Source of the DNA: Aplidium turbinatum
Taxonomy: Eukaryota > Chordata > Ascidiacea > Aplousobranchia > Polyclinidae
NCBI GenBank assembly: GCA_918807975.1
Contig: OU964928.1
Span: 14,591,823 to 14,655,822 of the forward strand
DNA: 64,000 nt
Direction: 5' to 3'
In this document: positions 23,077-36,200 of the stretch, piece by piece
How positions within the stretch are numbered: position 1 is the first letter of the stretch
Layout: every line of letters begins with the position of its first letter
Position numbers and translations under genes: made by a program
The notes under the pieces: model-generated
The model's input: only the letters and a program-made list of their open reading frames with translations
Database searches by the model: none
Told to the model about the DNA's origin: nothing

Positions 23077-24059
23077 TAAGCAACGTCTTGAGATTCTTGT
23101 TTATGCTCATGATGGCATCACTAATACAAATACAGTACTAGGCCTACTTATATTCATCTTTTTTATGAAACAAGCTATCTCTTGCTTTGATATTTCGTTT
23201 ACATTTCACTACTTAATCACTTCAATAAAAGATATCAACCAGAATAGATCGTGTCCTGAAAACTGACTTTTCTTGACCAAGTTTTACCTAATCGGAAACC
23301 GAGGAAATCGTTGTAAACAGTTGCAGGGCTCGGTCTATTACTTTAAAGTAGCACAAGCTTCACGCTATTATTATATCGCCAAATCTCTGAGGTTGGCGGA
23401 TTCCAACAGTTCCTTGTTTTTATGAGAGCAAGTAACACAGAAAACATACAACGTTGCATCCATTGCTGTTGCTTGGCTATGTATTGCAAGCGCAGAAGTA
23501 TAGAACGCCATAGTGTCATTTTATACAAAATATATTTTCACAGATCTGAATTAAAAAGCGTAACACAAAGGACAATTGGTTGGAAAGTTGGCTATGGCAT
23601 GAAAACTCTGCATATGTTTTTACATCAAGTCAGCATCTGTAAATGCACCGCGTGCATGACGTTCATGGACTTAGAATCAATGTGAAAAGCAAGTTTGTTA
23701 ACTGAGAACGAGGTATTGGCTAATGCAACCACCAATGTTCAATTTTCACGTTTGGTTGCTGTTTTGTTACAATGGCTTAACAATCTCTTCCATCTTGAAA
23801 GCTCAAGCACTGAGCCACAGAGAAAGGTGTCGTGGCTGGATCGCTCCGCTTCGAGGGGTGGAGAGAGCTGGATAGATTCTTGTAGCAGCGTTTGACCCTA
23901 AACATAGAATGAAATATTAGGACAAGGCAGCATTCAAACAAGCAACTCGTGCTTGATAAATGGTCACTTTTGACAACCATACATTTGAAAAATTAAAAAT
24001 ATTAGTCGTCTTGTTTGTTACCCCATTACCAAGCCAACCAATTTTTAGATATAAAAACA
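23077..24059. other. Intergenic, nothing recognised
   Basis: Between the MITE and the 3' end of the minus-strand gene I see only short frames with no family signature. Both neighbouring genes end here (convergent orientation). Confidence 0.4.
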
Positions 24060-24065
24060 TTTATT
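24060..24065 (-). terminator. Polyadenylation signal of the minus-strand gene
   Basis: AATAAA on the minus strand, about 175 bases after the stop codon at 24241. Confidence 0.45.
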
Positions 24066-24240
24066 TACAGATTTTGATCATCATTTAAACCATGGCAAGT
24101 TATGATCAAACTTGTATCTACAGTGGCAGAATATCTAAATTAATTTTTGTTTAGATTTTAATGCAACCTAACTTGTATTCACGCAGTAGGCCACTTGCAC
24201 CACAGAATTACATAATTGGTTATTTACTAGATATCATAAC

Positions 24241-27200
24241 TTAGGTAAACAGTTCTGACTTTTGCTTGTCATACCGATGACGTAGGCTATAAACTTTTCG
24301 TTCTGTACGTTTCTCACCAGTTCTTGGCAACAATTCTCTCAACTTGAACACAATTTGTTCCGCAATATGAAACATCATCGGAATAAGTCCAATAATTCCT
24401 GGAAATTGTTCTTTGATGTCTTGGTCAAACACTGGTGCTGCGGTGTCGGAAGAGAGAAGGCGAGTGGAAAATCTTTGCACTGTTTCGTCGCTGGCAAAGT
24501 TGAAATCTCTGGCCAGTAGGTGCCGCCATCGCTCCATCAGATTGTAGAGGTCCTGTTAAAAATATGAGACGCCATTGATTGATCAACAAAGGAAACGTTT
24601 ATTCTCGAGCTGAAAGACATTCTTATGGTGAAGCCTAATCTGAAGTAAGAGCGTTGCTAGTCTTTGCAACAGTGGAGGAGTATTTTTGACCCGGAACAAA
24701 ACTCGTTCGCAAACATTTTGTTTCCCATCGAAGAAAATGTTGTTTTGACCAAATATTTGTAAAATAATCGCAAGAACTTTTGGAAGCAAAGCATTTTGGA
24801 AAATATTACAAAATAAAATGAAGCTATTTTAAAACACTTTTTAAATCTTTGTTACAGCCCTTTTCCCTGTCACGAGACCAGCAGTTTATAGTTTAAAATT
24901 CGCGTTTGTTATCGAAGTAGTGTTGCTTGCCAATTAGCCTACTTCATGCACTGAATATTACTGAGTGAAAAACTTTTTCAGTGCGTTCTCAAATGCAAAT
25001 ACTCCGAGTTGAATTATTGCTAGGCTACATAAAGTTGCAGCCTTAATGAGTTGCTCGAAAATATAGCCTAAATAATAATAGTCTATTGAAAATCGTGTAA
25101 ACGCTAGTTAGACATGCAATCAAGTCAAGAACAAAATGGTTGAAACTCCTCGTAAATCTGATCAAAAAATAAAGAGCCTAAAATGTACATGAGCCTACTA
25201 AACTCATTTTCAGCAAACGCTTTGAAAGTTAAACTGTTTTCATGAAGGTGAAAACAGTTTACACTACTCTACTTAGATTTGCTCTACTCGATTTAAATAA
25301 TATGTCAGTTAATAACCTTGGCAAGGTACAGATGTTTGGAAGATGCCACTGTGGGGTTCGTAGTCAGTCTGTTGATTATTCGATCTTGTAGGATGCTCCT
25401 GCACGCAGTCAACTCAGCAAGCAAGTTTGTGAAGACCACGTAGCTTTGGATAAATTCTTGCTCCTCGTTTTTGCGTGCTTTTATCACGTCTTCATCGTCG
25501 TGGATTGTTGTTACTAGGTCCGTATTGGAAAATGCGAGGTCGCTGGGATAAAGAGCAATGCTATTGTGACTACCACCGAAAGGTGTGGCGTGATGTGACC
25601 TTGGCGATGCGACAGATCCGTTGGTTTTTCGTGACTTGATCGATTTGTACAAAGCAAGAAATACCCTAACAATAAAATAAATGCAATGTTTATGGAAAAA
25701 GATAAGCGTAGGCTGTTTTCTTCAAACTACATTTAGCGACAAGTAAAAGACTAAGTTAAGTTATTTTGTCGTTTTCAAACATGTGTTGCTTAAACAGTGT
25801 TTTCAATTTTCCAGCTTGCAAACTTCCTGCGAATCAAGTTCAAGCTAGAAGTTTAGAACCAGCAGTAGGCTACGCTTTTATTTGCTTTACAGTGATAAGT
25901 AATTCTTACCCCAAAGATGTACATCTCGGAGTCAATTGATTTTCCGTTGTTGCGCCCACTATTCTGCGCTTTATCACATTGCGTGCACATGAGAGCATGT
26001 TAGAAAAACTGTTGACAGAAAACTCGCACCAAGTATCTTCACACATTCTCAATCGATCTTTCATTGAATCCAATTCTTTACAGAGGACCTAGACAAAAAT
26101 CATTATGCTAAGCTGCAATGTTTCCCTTTTGGCTTTGCATGTCTTCAGTAGAATTTGATGTAAAATGTTGTTCGAAATCGCTGCGCCTGAAAGCTGTAAA
26201 TCGTTTGTCCTTTCACCTCGTGTAACGCACATACAAAAAAGTAACGTTACTTACTTTTTGCACCAAATTTCCCACTGATTTTGCTTTTTTTTCCATTGAT
26301 ATTTTTGCCTTTTGTTTTCCAGACAGGTGATGTGCCAACCTGGTTGCCGGAGGCCCTGGAAGTTCTGTCGCCTGTGTGTCATAGCATGATAATAAAAACA
26401 GAATCTACTGTTCTAAAAAGTGGTATATAGACTACATTGGCCTACTACAGTAGGTATAAGGTATAGGTAGACTACGGTATAAATAAGACCGAGTCTTGAG
26501 TAGTGTAGGCTAAACTAGTGATGTATGAAGTGAATTATATGAAGTGTAGAGCACTAGCAGTCCTATTGTTTTGGTTGATCGGCAAAATACTCATTTACAG
26601 AATGAGAATGCTTGTTGGAGACAGTTGTAAACCAGCCTACTTGTAAAGGTAATGAACCACTGAAAAGTTGACACAGGCCCAGTCGCTGATGTTAAAACGA
26701 GCAGTTCTACGTAGGCTACAGTTTAACGCCTGGCGTAAGTTTTTACAATATCAAGAATTGCCAAACAAAAACTCTAATAAAAACGGACAATTTCGTATAG
26801 ATTAGGGTTGCCATACCGTCCGGAAAATTCCGGACATGTCCGGAATTTAGTGTTAAATTTTGCGTCCGGAAGGAATTTTAAAAAATGCTCAAATGTCCGG
26901 AATTTTATGATGGGCGTTTTGGGGAATTAGAATTTTTTTTCTAGAAAATTCGCTCAGCCAGCTCATTTTACTGCATCTGCAATCGTACTGTGCAACACTG
27001 CCATTTTTTTTACTACGAGGCTGTACGGAATTATGGTGTAACAGAGCGTTTTCCTTATCAATGATGTTTACCACTTAGAACTTTCTTGAACTTATTGAAC
27101 GTTGTACTGAATCAGAATTGGTTAGATATAGATCACATGCTGCGAAAATTACTAGAACATTCCAACAGTCTATAAAAGCAGGCGATTTCGCACATATAAT

Positions 27201-30200
27201 CAGAGATTTACTTGAAATGTCATAGAAGAGGAAGCCTAGTGAATTTTTGGTATAGAATCTTTGACTAACTCTAATGGCTAATAGTAATGGCTAATAGTTC
27301 GGTAGCGCATATATGGTCTCATGAAAATAGTCATGCACTGTCCGGAATTTTGCTTTTTCAAATATGGTAACCCTAGTATAGATTGTAATGTCTTATGAAA
27401 GCTAAAAATTTAATCCTGTCAATTTTTTCTCAAACTTATAGCCTACCCTTAACCGCATTAAAAATTTCTGCAAAGAAAAGTAATTAAATTGCAATAGAAT
27501 CAAAACTACTTAGCCAATCCACGTGCATGAGGCAGCTTACTTGTATGTTTGGTGTAGATTCCGGCAGTTTTATGTATCGAGTGACTGACATCAGCGCCTG
27601 TTTCTGAGCATTAGCGATACCAGCTGCCCCACCGACAACTCCGCCAGTTCCAGAAGTCACATAAAAGCGTCCTATCATGGATTGCAACATTTGAAAGTTT
27701 TCATGCTGGTACATTATTATTTTTGTCAGCCAAGATTCTATGAGATTTAAATCACCTATGTCCACCATTTCGTGACCGAAATATTATCTGCTCGTAGAGG
27801 TAAAGAAACGGGTAGGCCTATATTGCATCTCCTTGGCAGAAATATGTAAACACTATTTTTACTTAATATTTTATCCAGAGCCTCACCTGTTTTGGTGTTT
27901 GGCATCGGTTTGCGTCGCAAAAGACCGAGAGCTCTTCGGTACTCCTCTTCTGTTATGGATACGCGCGTGCGCAAGAACTCCACTGCGCAAACATGTTGCG
28001 TACGTTTGGTTACCAAACCAGCTTGCATAGTTTCTCCCAACTGCCCACTCTAAAGTTTGATGCAATTGAAAGAACTTTTTGTTACAATTAGGCTACTCAC
28101 TTAAATTATAGAGTAGAACATTTTTTCTACAGATTTTTAAATTTTTAAAATAAATTACGTTTTTTTTCATGCACCACCCCGTCGCATTGACAAAAGGGTT
28201 CAATGGGTAAACTTTCAAAACAGTGCCTGAAACATTTGGCCTCGAAACCTCTCCAAAAGAAATCTTAATAACTTAGGTTTTTGGAAACCATGGAATTTCA
28301 TCAGGCTCAATGTAATCTGGTTAATGTATCTGCGTGCATAAAAGCGTCATGATAATAGTTTTACAGCAGCCTAAATAAGCAATTTAATGTACAGTACCTT
28401 AACGAATTTACACTTCATCGGCAATAAATTAATGTGAATACTGAAAAGGTTGGGTGTTCATCAGGACAATTATCGTTTTTAGCACTAGTTGCTACGTTCA
28501 TCTGATGAAATTGAAAGTAAAATTAACAACAAACAAGATGGTTTATTGCTTCGCTGACGTTTCGCGCACCATGACAATGCGCATCCTCAGAGCGAATAAC
28601 ATACAAAATAAAATTTCACCAGGTTATATACTGCAGTGCGATTGAAGGAAGAAAAAATAAAACACGCAATATTTTAAAAATTGGCCAATGATGTGTGAGC
28701 GGTTTCTTTCCACGTTAAATTACGTAAAAACTTCCAACAATAGACACAAAAATTCGAAGCGGTGACGACCAAGCGGTGACGACCAAAGATTGGCTAATGA
28801 TGTGCGGTTACTTTCGACGTTAAAACGTCGAAATTTAACGTCGAAAACATTGTGGCGGTTACTTTCGACGTTAAATTACGTAATTTAACGTCGAAAGTAA
28901 CCGCACATCATTAGCCAATCTTTAAAACATTGTGTTCTATTTCTCTTGCCTTCAATCGCACTTTTTCTGTTGGTCGTCACCGCTTCGAATTTTTATGTCT
29001 ATTGTTGGAAGTTTTTACGTAATTTAACGTGGAAAGTAACCGCTCACACATCATTGGCCAATTTTTAAAATATTGCGTGTTTTATTTTTTCTTGCCTTCA
29101 ATCGCACTGCAGTATAAAACCTGGTGAAATTTTATTTTGTATGTTATTCGCTCTGAGGATGCGCATTGTCATGGTGCGCGAAACGTCAGTGAAGCAATAA
29201 ACCATCTTGTTAGTTGTTAATTTTACTTTCAATTTCATCAGATGAACGTAGCAACTAGTGCTAGAAACAATAAATTAATGATTGGACTTAGGGTTCTGAT
29301 CTCCTAAGCTCTGCAACCTTAAACGTGATCAACCAATTAGGCCACCTGATAAAGAAGCCACAGCTGTTCTACAGTTTCCGGGTGTAGGCAACGACATTGC
29401 AATGCAAGTTCTGAGTTTGTTATTTCGATGCCATTTCCTCCACCACCGACTCGTTTCATAGCAGACTCGACCACCAGCCCACGAATTCGTTCAACTCTTG
29501 AAAGGAAAGTTTACAGTTTAGTTGTTCTATGGTGAAGGTTGTTGACTGTGAGTTTATAAATGCTTTGAAGTAGAAGTGAAAGCATAACGTCGATCGTTTA
29601 AATTGTGCATTTGAACAATTTGTTGAAGCAGCAATGCAATTGAATAAATAAATTACTGTTTGATTTGTTGCTATCATTAAGCAGAATTGCAAATATTGTG
29701 TTTTACTATCCTCTATACTGTTATCTATAGCCTACATGCTACCAAGTAGATATTAAAAATTCACTAGCCTACAGCTAATTTGTATTTATCACTTTAGTTA
29801 TGATGACATTTGTTGACATGTTCATAATAAGATAACCTCTTACCATTAATAATAATTTATTAAAAAATGATTTCACTATAGTATTGTACGTTCAGTTTAC
29901 ACATGTGAAAATTTTTGAAAAAAGTAAAAAAAAAAATGTGTAGATAAAGATCAACAAATAAAGTCAAATTATAAGGAGTAAAAATAATGCCATAAAATAC
30001 GTAGTCTAACTCTAAGATTTGATATTTTATGCTCAAATATACTGTAATAATAGTTTCTTTTTAATAATGTCAGATTACATCTTGTAATCTTAAAACCAAC
30101 TCCGGAATAAAACTTTGTAATTTAATTTCCACCAGTCTACTGGTTAAAAAGTAGGCTAGCAATAGATTTGTATTGATTTGTATAGATTATTTGAAATGAG

Positions 30201-33200
30201 AAAAGATCGTAAGCTGCTTGAAGATTGATTAGACTCTATGTTTTATTACTGGTCACAGCGGTAAACCATAATCTCTTCTTGGGAAAATTTTAACATAAAG
30301 TTCCCGAATCCGTTCGTCTGTATATAATGACCGAAGAAACACACACTTGAACTTCTTTTCAAACAGTGTATTTCTGTAAAATTAGCCCACGGCTACCGAA
30401 AACGAGGGGGTGCAACGCCTTACACCACTGAAAAACTGTCACTACAGAACAGATTACTTGGATAAAAGACGGAACTTTGTCCAGCTAGCAAGCACTAAGC
30501 CAACAGTTAAATGTGCGGCCAACTTTCAAACAATCATTTTACGAATGACCAGAATAGATAGCAATATCTCAAATTCACGTATGCAGTACTGTGACGCAAT
30601 AATGAAAGACAATTATGAAGTCATTCCAACAGGTGTTTAAAGCTGATGTAATATTTCCTGTTTAAACAGGCCCAAACAGGTTTGACACAATTCTTATGAA
30701 CGCTGGTGCAATTTTGGCTCATGTTTTAGGAATTTCCATGACGTAATATTCAGTAGACTTGAACGGTTTTTATATGACGTTTGATTTGGTGAAAATTGTC
30801 GGGAACATAGCGGCCCCTAGTTATGACAGTCTGACATGGCATAACTAAAAAAGAATTGACGACAATTGTGAGCCAATGAATAAAAACACATGATACACAA
30901 ATTGTTTGAATCACTCACGTTTAAGTTAATACGCAAATACAAAGGGCATGCAAAGAATGAACAGCAATAAGAATAAACACGACGATACATGAAATTGGTA
31001 CCATAGGTACACGCTAAAATGACGCTATATACAATTGTTGCGATAATAACCGACTGTTCTGGGCTCAGACAAGTATCGGCCACCGCAGACAAAACCAGGC
31101 TCAAACCCTAACACTTAGGTGTTCTTTACGGGGGCGAGGCACGAAATATCCCTCAACACGTAGTCTACTTTTACTTTCCCCGTACTCTCATCATAGTTGC
31201 AGACGGCAACTTTGGCTCTACGAACCACAGGCTTCCCTTTCCTAATTTGTGGAACTACCTCATGCACCCTCCCAAGTTGATACTTCCCACGTTTACCAAT
31301 GTCTTGGAGAGAACCTACCACTACAAGTTGACCAGGCTCCAAATTCTCGGCCATTTTTAGCCATTTTTTCCGGCCCTGAAGACCTGGCAAGTAAAAATCG
31401 ATCCATTTACTCCAAAACTGCTGAGAAAGTGACAAATTAAACCGATAATCCCTTCTTAATTGGTCACGATCATGTGGTTGCCCAACAGCACAGTATGGGT
31501 CTAAGTATGGGATCAAAAGTGAGGCAGGGGTGATGACAGTAAAATCCCTAGGGTCGTCACTCAAAGGTACCAAAGGGCGTTCGTTCACGACCCGAACGGC
31601 ACTGCCTGTGTACGTAAGCAGTTCAATAAAATTGGGCTTACGAATTGAAGAGTCCAAAATGTGAAAAAATGCAATTTTAAATTATTTAACCATTGCCTCC
31701 CAGGCGCCACCTTGCGCCGGAGCATACGGAGGTATAAATTCCCAGTTTATCTCCCTCTGTCTCAGGGCGTTGTGAAATTCAGCTGATTCTATCAACTCGG
31801 GTAACTTCTTAGATGCTGCCTGAAAGGTACTTCCATTATCGGAATAGATAGCATTAACCTGCCCACGTAAATCTGTAAACCTTGTAAAGGCAAGTAAAAA
31901 ATCACTCAGCGACAATGACGTAACCAGCTCAACATGAATAGCGCGAGATGCCATACATGTGAATAAGAGTCCCCAAGCTTTTTTGTGACTCCTACCTTCA
32001 ACAAAGGTCAATGGTCCAAGATAGTCTAAGCCGCAATCAAAAAAGGGTTTCCTATGGGCAGTTGTGCGAGACAAAGGTAAATCAGACATGAGCTGCCTTA
32101 TAGGCCGAGCTTTCTCAATCGCACATACACCACAATCATTAAGATACCTCTTCACGGAAGCATTACCATTAGCGATCCAAAACTTCTGTCGCGTAGACAA
32201 CAAAGTGTGCTGTACTCCACAGTGCGCATTTCGATTATGATGCGACAGTACAACAAGCCTAGTGAAGGGGTGTTTCGAAGGCAAAACAATCGGATGCTTT
32301 GCTTCTAGAGAAATCTCGGGAGAATTACTTAAGCGCCCTTCAATGCGGATTACACCAGCATCATCTACACAAGGTCTGTACTTTTTAAGTGAACGCAATC
32401 CTTTCAAGCGTTCCTTCTCACGTTGCGAAGCGCCAACACTACCCCGCTTTATCACTTCCTCAAGTGCATCCGGCGATCGTTTGGTCATTAAATGTAACAC
32501 ATCGCCATACACGCTTTTCTGAACAAACTTCACAGTTAAGTCTAAGGCTCTATCAAGATAAGAGGCGTCCAGTTTTGGCTTCATAAAGCTACGCTTTTTC
32601 GTTTTACAGCACAAAAATTCAACAAAAGCAACCAAATAAGCAATTCTCTTTTTCATAACATACAAAGAAGGTGCGGCCTCGATCAATCTGTGAAGGCCAC
32701 CCTGTCCAACGTCAAGCGACCCCTCTTCGTCACGAAGATATAGGCTATGGACAGGTACTGGAGTGGGGTTTTCTACAGATGGAATTTCTTCACACTGATA
32801 GAGAAGACTAGAACCATTTAACCACAACTCTCGAAACTCTTTCTTTGTAATAAGATTTGGCCTTGTGCCAACATCAGCTGGGTTCATATCGGTAGGGCAA
32901 AAACGCCAATCCTGGGCTCCAGACAACAATAAAATATGCTCAACTCGACGCGTAATAAACTTATTCAAACGTAAATCAGGGTTCTTAACCCACTGCAACA
33001 CAGTCCGAGAATCACACCAAAAATACTTACTGCAGTCGGGCATCTTCAATGCCTCGTAGGCCTGCTTCACGAGTCTTGCTGTATTCAAAGCGGCAACAAG
33101 CTCTTTCCTAGCTATCGGCCAAGAAAACTGATTTTTTACAACAATGGTAGATTTACCCAAAACGAAAGACACACTCGGAACTCCGTTAACCAGTCTACGT

Positions 33201-36200
33201 AAGTAAACAACAGAAGAGAAAGCTTGATTCGAAGCATCACTAAACCCATGCAATTGATATGAGACAATATCATCCGGACTGCACACACCAGAGTTTGCAA
33301 AATACCATCTCGGTAACGAAAAATCTTTAAGCAGGTCCAAAGAGCGAAGCCACGACTCCCACTCTTTAACAAAGCTATCAGGGACCTCGGTGTCCCAATC
33401 AAACTTGTCTATCGCCAATTGCTGAAGTATAAGGCGTGCTTTTAGAAAAAATGGCGCTCCAAAGCCTAGCGGATCAAAATTTTGTCCAAGCTGACTGAGC
33501 ATACTTCGGCGCGTGTGTTTAGCTAAGGGCTTTAAGGAACATGCGATACGCATCTCGTCAGACTCGGTTTGCCACACACAACCCAATGTCTTCGCTGATG
33601 GCAAAGTCATATTTTCAGTCTGAAAGTCAATGTCACGAATCAAAGGTGAAAGCATCTCATTATCCAAATTTGACAAGACAATCATAGCCTCCTTGTTAGC
33701 ACTCCACTTAACAAGTTTAAACCCACGGCTATCAAACAAAGCAATTGATTCATGAGTGATTTGCTGAGCTTCCTCTAAGCTATCAGCCGAAAATATAAAA
33801 TCATCCATGTACATATTATTTGCAGTATTGCAGAGAGTCAATTCACCAGCACTGCTGGGATTCTGCTCGATCAATTTTTTTATAGCCAAGCAAGCGATAT
33901 ACGGGCTACTCTTTATTCCCCAAGGGTGTACACAAAAACGAAATGGTACCATCCTACCATTTTCAAGGTCATCATCTTCAAACCACAATATACGAAACAA
34001 ATCCCTTTGCGACTCAGGTAACATTATTTGAAAGAAGCATTTAGTCACATCAGCCATGAGACCAAATCTACCAAGCCGAAATCTAGCCAAGACATCTACC
34101 AGAGGGTTTAACAAGTCAGGACCCGAAAACATTACATCATTAACACAAGTTCCTCGAAATTCAGACTTGCCATCGTAAACAATGCGCTTTTTTAATTGTG
34201 ACGTCACAAAGTATGGTAAATACCATTCAAATCCCTTGACATTTCCTGCTTCACCCGCGCGCTCAATATAGCCATTAGATTTAAGATCTTTCATGGTGTC
34301 AGTAAGGAAATCACGAAGTTCAGGTTGTTTTAAAGCTTTCTTTCTTAAAGCAGCAGCTCTATCTGACGCCAACACAAAATTGTTAGGTAGATCAATATCT
34401 TCCTTCAACGGAACAGGTATCTCAAATCGACCATCTTTCAACTCAATATTCGGTTCGACAAGTTCTCTAGCCAAAATATCATTGCGAGACAATTCACAGG
34501 TTTCATTTTGCAAAGTCAAATCCTGAATGACTTTATTCAGGTCTGCTATTTCCATATCGCGAGACTCAATTTTACGCTGAAAGCCAGAGATGACATCCGA
34601 CTCTGAAGACTTCTGCACTCTGCACACTTTAGCAACGCTTTCAACTAAGGGTGACTTACCACCACAAGCCAACCAACCGAGAGGAGTGAACAAAGCATGC
34701 GGTTCACTACGATTGTCACCAACACGCTCTTCTTTTGCACACATCAAATAAGCGTTGTCGTTGCCAATCAGTACATCTACAGTACTACAATCATTCAAAT
34801 GAAACATATTCACGTCATGAAAATGACGGAAACCACTTAAATCTTGTTTATGGGGTAAAGTTTTAACATCGTCAGCCCAAGCTGGGTTAACCACCGAAGT
34901 TATATCACAAAACAGTTCATCAGTCTCTAACGACTGGATGTTGAGTTTAACAAGGTCAGCACAAGTAGGTTTCTGACCAGCCAGAGTATCCATTTTAAAC
35001 GACGCTTTATCATACGGTTTAAGACCAAGTTCGCACACCAAGTCACTCGAAACAAAGGTCAACTGCGAACCAGGATCATGCTGACAATACACCAACTTCG
35101 ATTTGCCAGTCATTGGATTCAAAACACGAGCAGCAGTAACGCGGTTAAAGGCTGCTTTAACATTTCCAATCTTAACATTACGCACAGGAACTCTGGCACT
35201 AGCCTCATCTTTACCGACCAAATCCAGAGAATCACGTGACGTCACATAAAAATCATGCAGAAGAAAATAGTGTTTCCTATCGTTGTTAGGCCCACACTTA
35301 CGACAGTTATTTGCATGAACGCAATCCCTAACCATATGCTGGCGCAAACAATTCAAGCATTTGCCAGCTTTCACAATGACATCTCTCCGATCTTTAGGTG
35401 TCAAGCGCAAAAATTCTTTACAATTAGACAAAAAATGATATTCAACTTGACCACGTGACGAACAACAAATGCATGCCGGTAGGTTTTTACGTCTGGCTTC
35501 ACCACCGCGCGGTGCGCCAACAACAGTCGAGTACTGCGAACTCCCTGACATCACATCATCATGGGGTTTTACGGACGTCTGCCTAACCGGACATGAAGGC
35601 AATTTTCCTTTGCCAAACTTTTTAAATTGCTGCGACTCACCAGAATCGCCCATTAGCATAATGTTAAAATCAGTCGACTTACGCGTTTCCTCCCGTACTA
35701 CAAATTCAAACAAACTCTGAAAGGTAGGCTCATCAGTGCCACCATACTGATCACCTAAAAAGTCAAGATAACGCTGCTTAGCGTCAAACGGGAGTCGCTT
35801 AGCCAAATCCAAAACAAAACGTCCTTCTAATTTATCACGCTGACCATAAGCTTGCGCATAAAGCAAACACTGCGACAATTCATCTTTAAACTCTTTCAGA
35901 TCACTGGAAGAGGTCGAAGTCAATTTGCTACCATAGCGATACTTTCTAATTTCCGGTTCTGCAAAAAGACCTCCACGAACCCCAAAACGCTGGGACAAGC
36001 GAGCTAACGACATTTCTATCCTGTCTTCCTCTGACAAGCCAGGGGTGTCAGAAACCAAATTAGCAATCGTTTGCGCAGCTGTCCTAACACAAGCTGCTTG
36101 TAACAAAGTCAAACGAGTCCCCTTAAAGGGCGAAGCTGCCATTAAGGCCGTAACACGATTTTTAAAGAAGATAAATGGCATATTATTACCATCGTAACCA

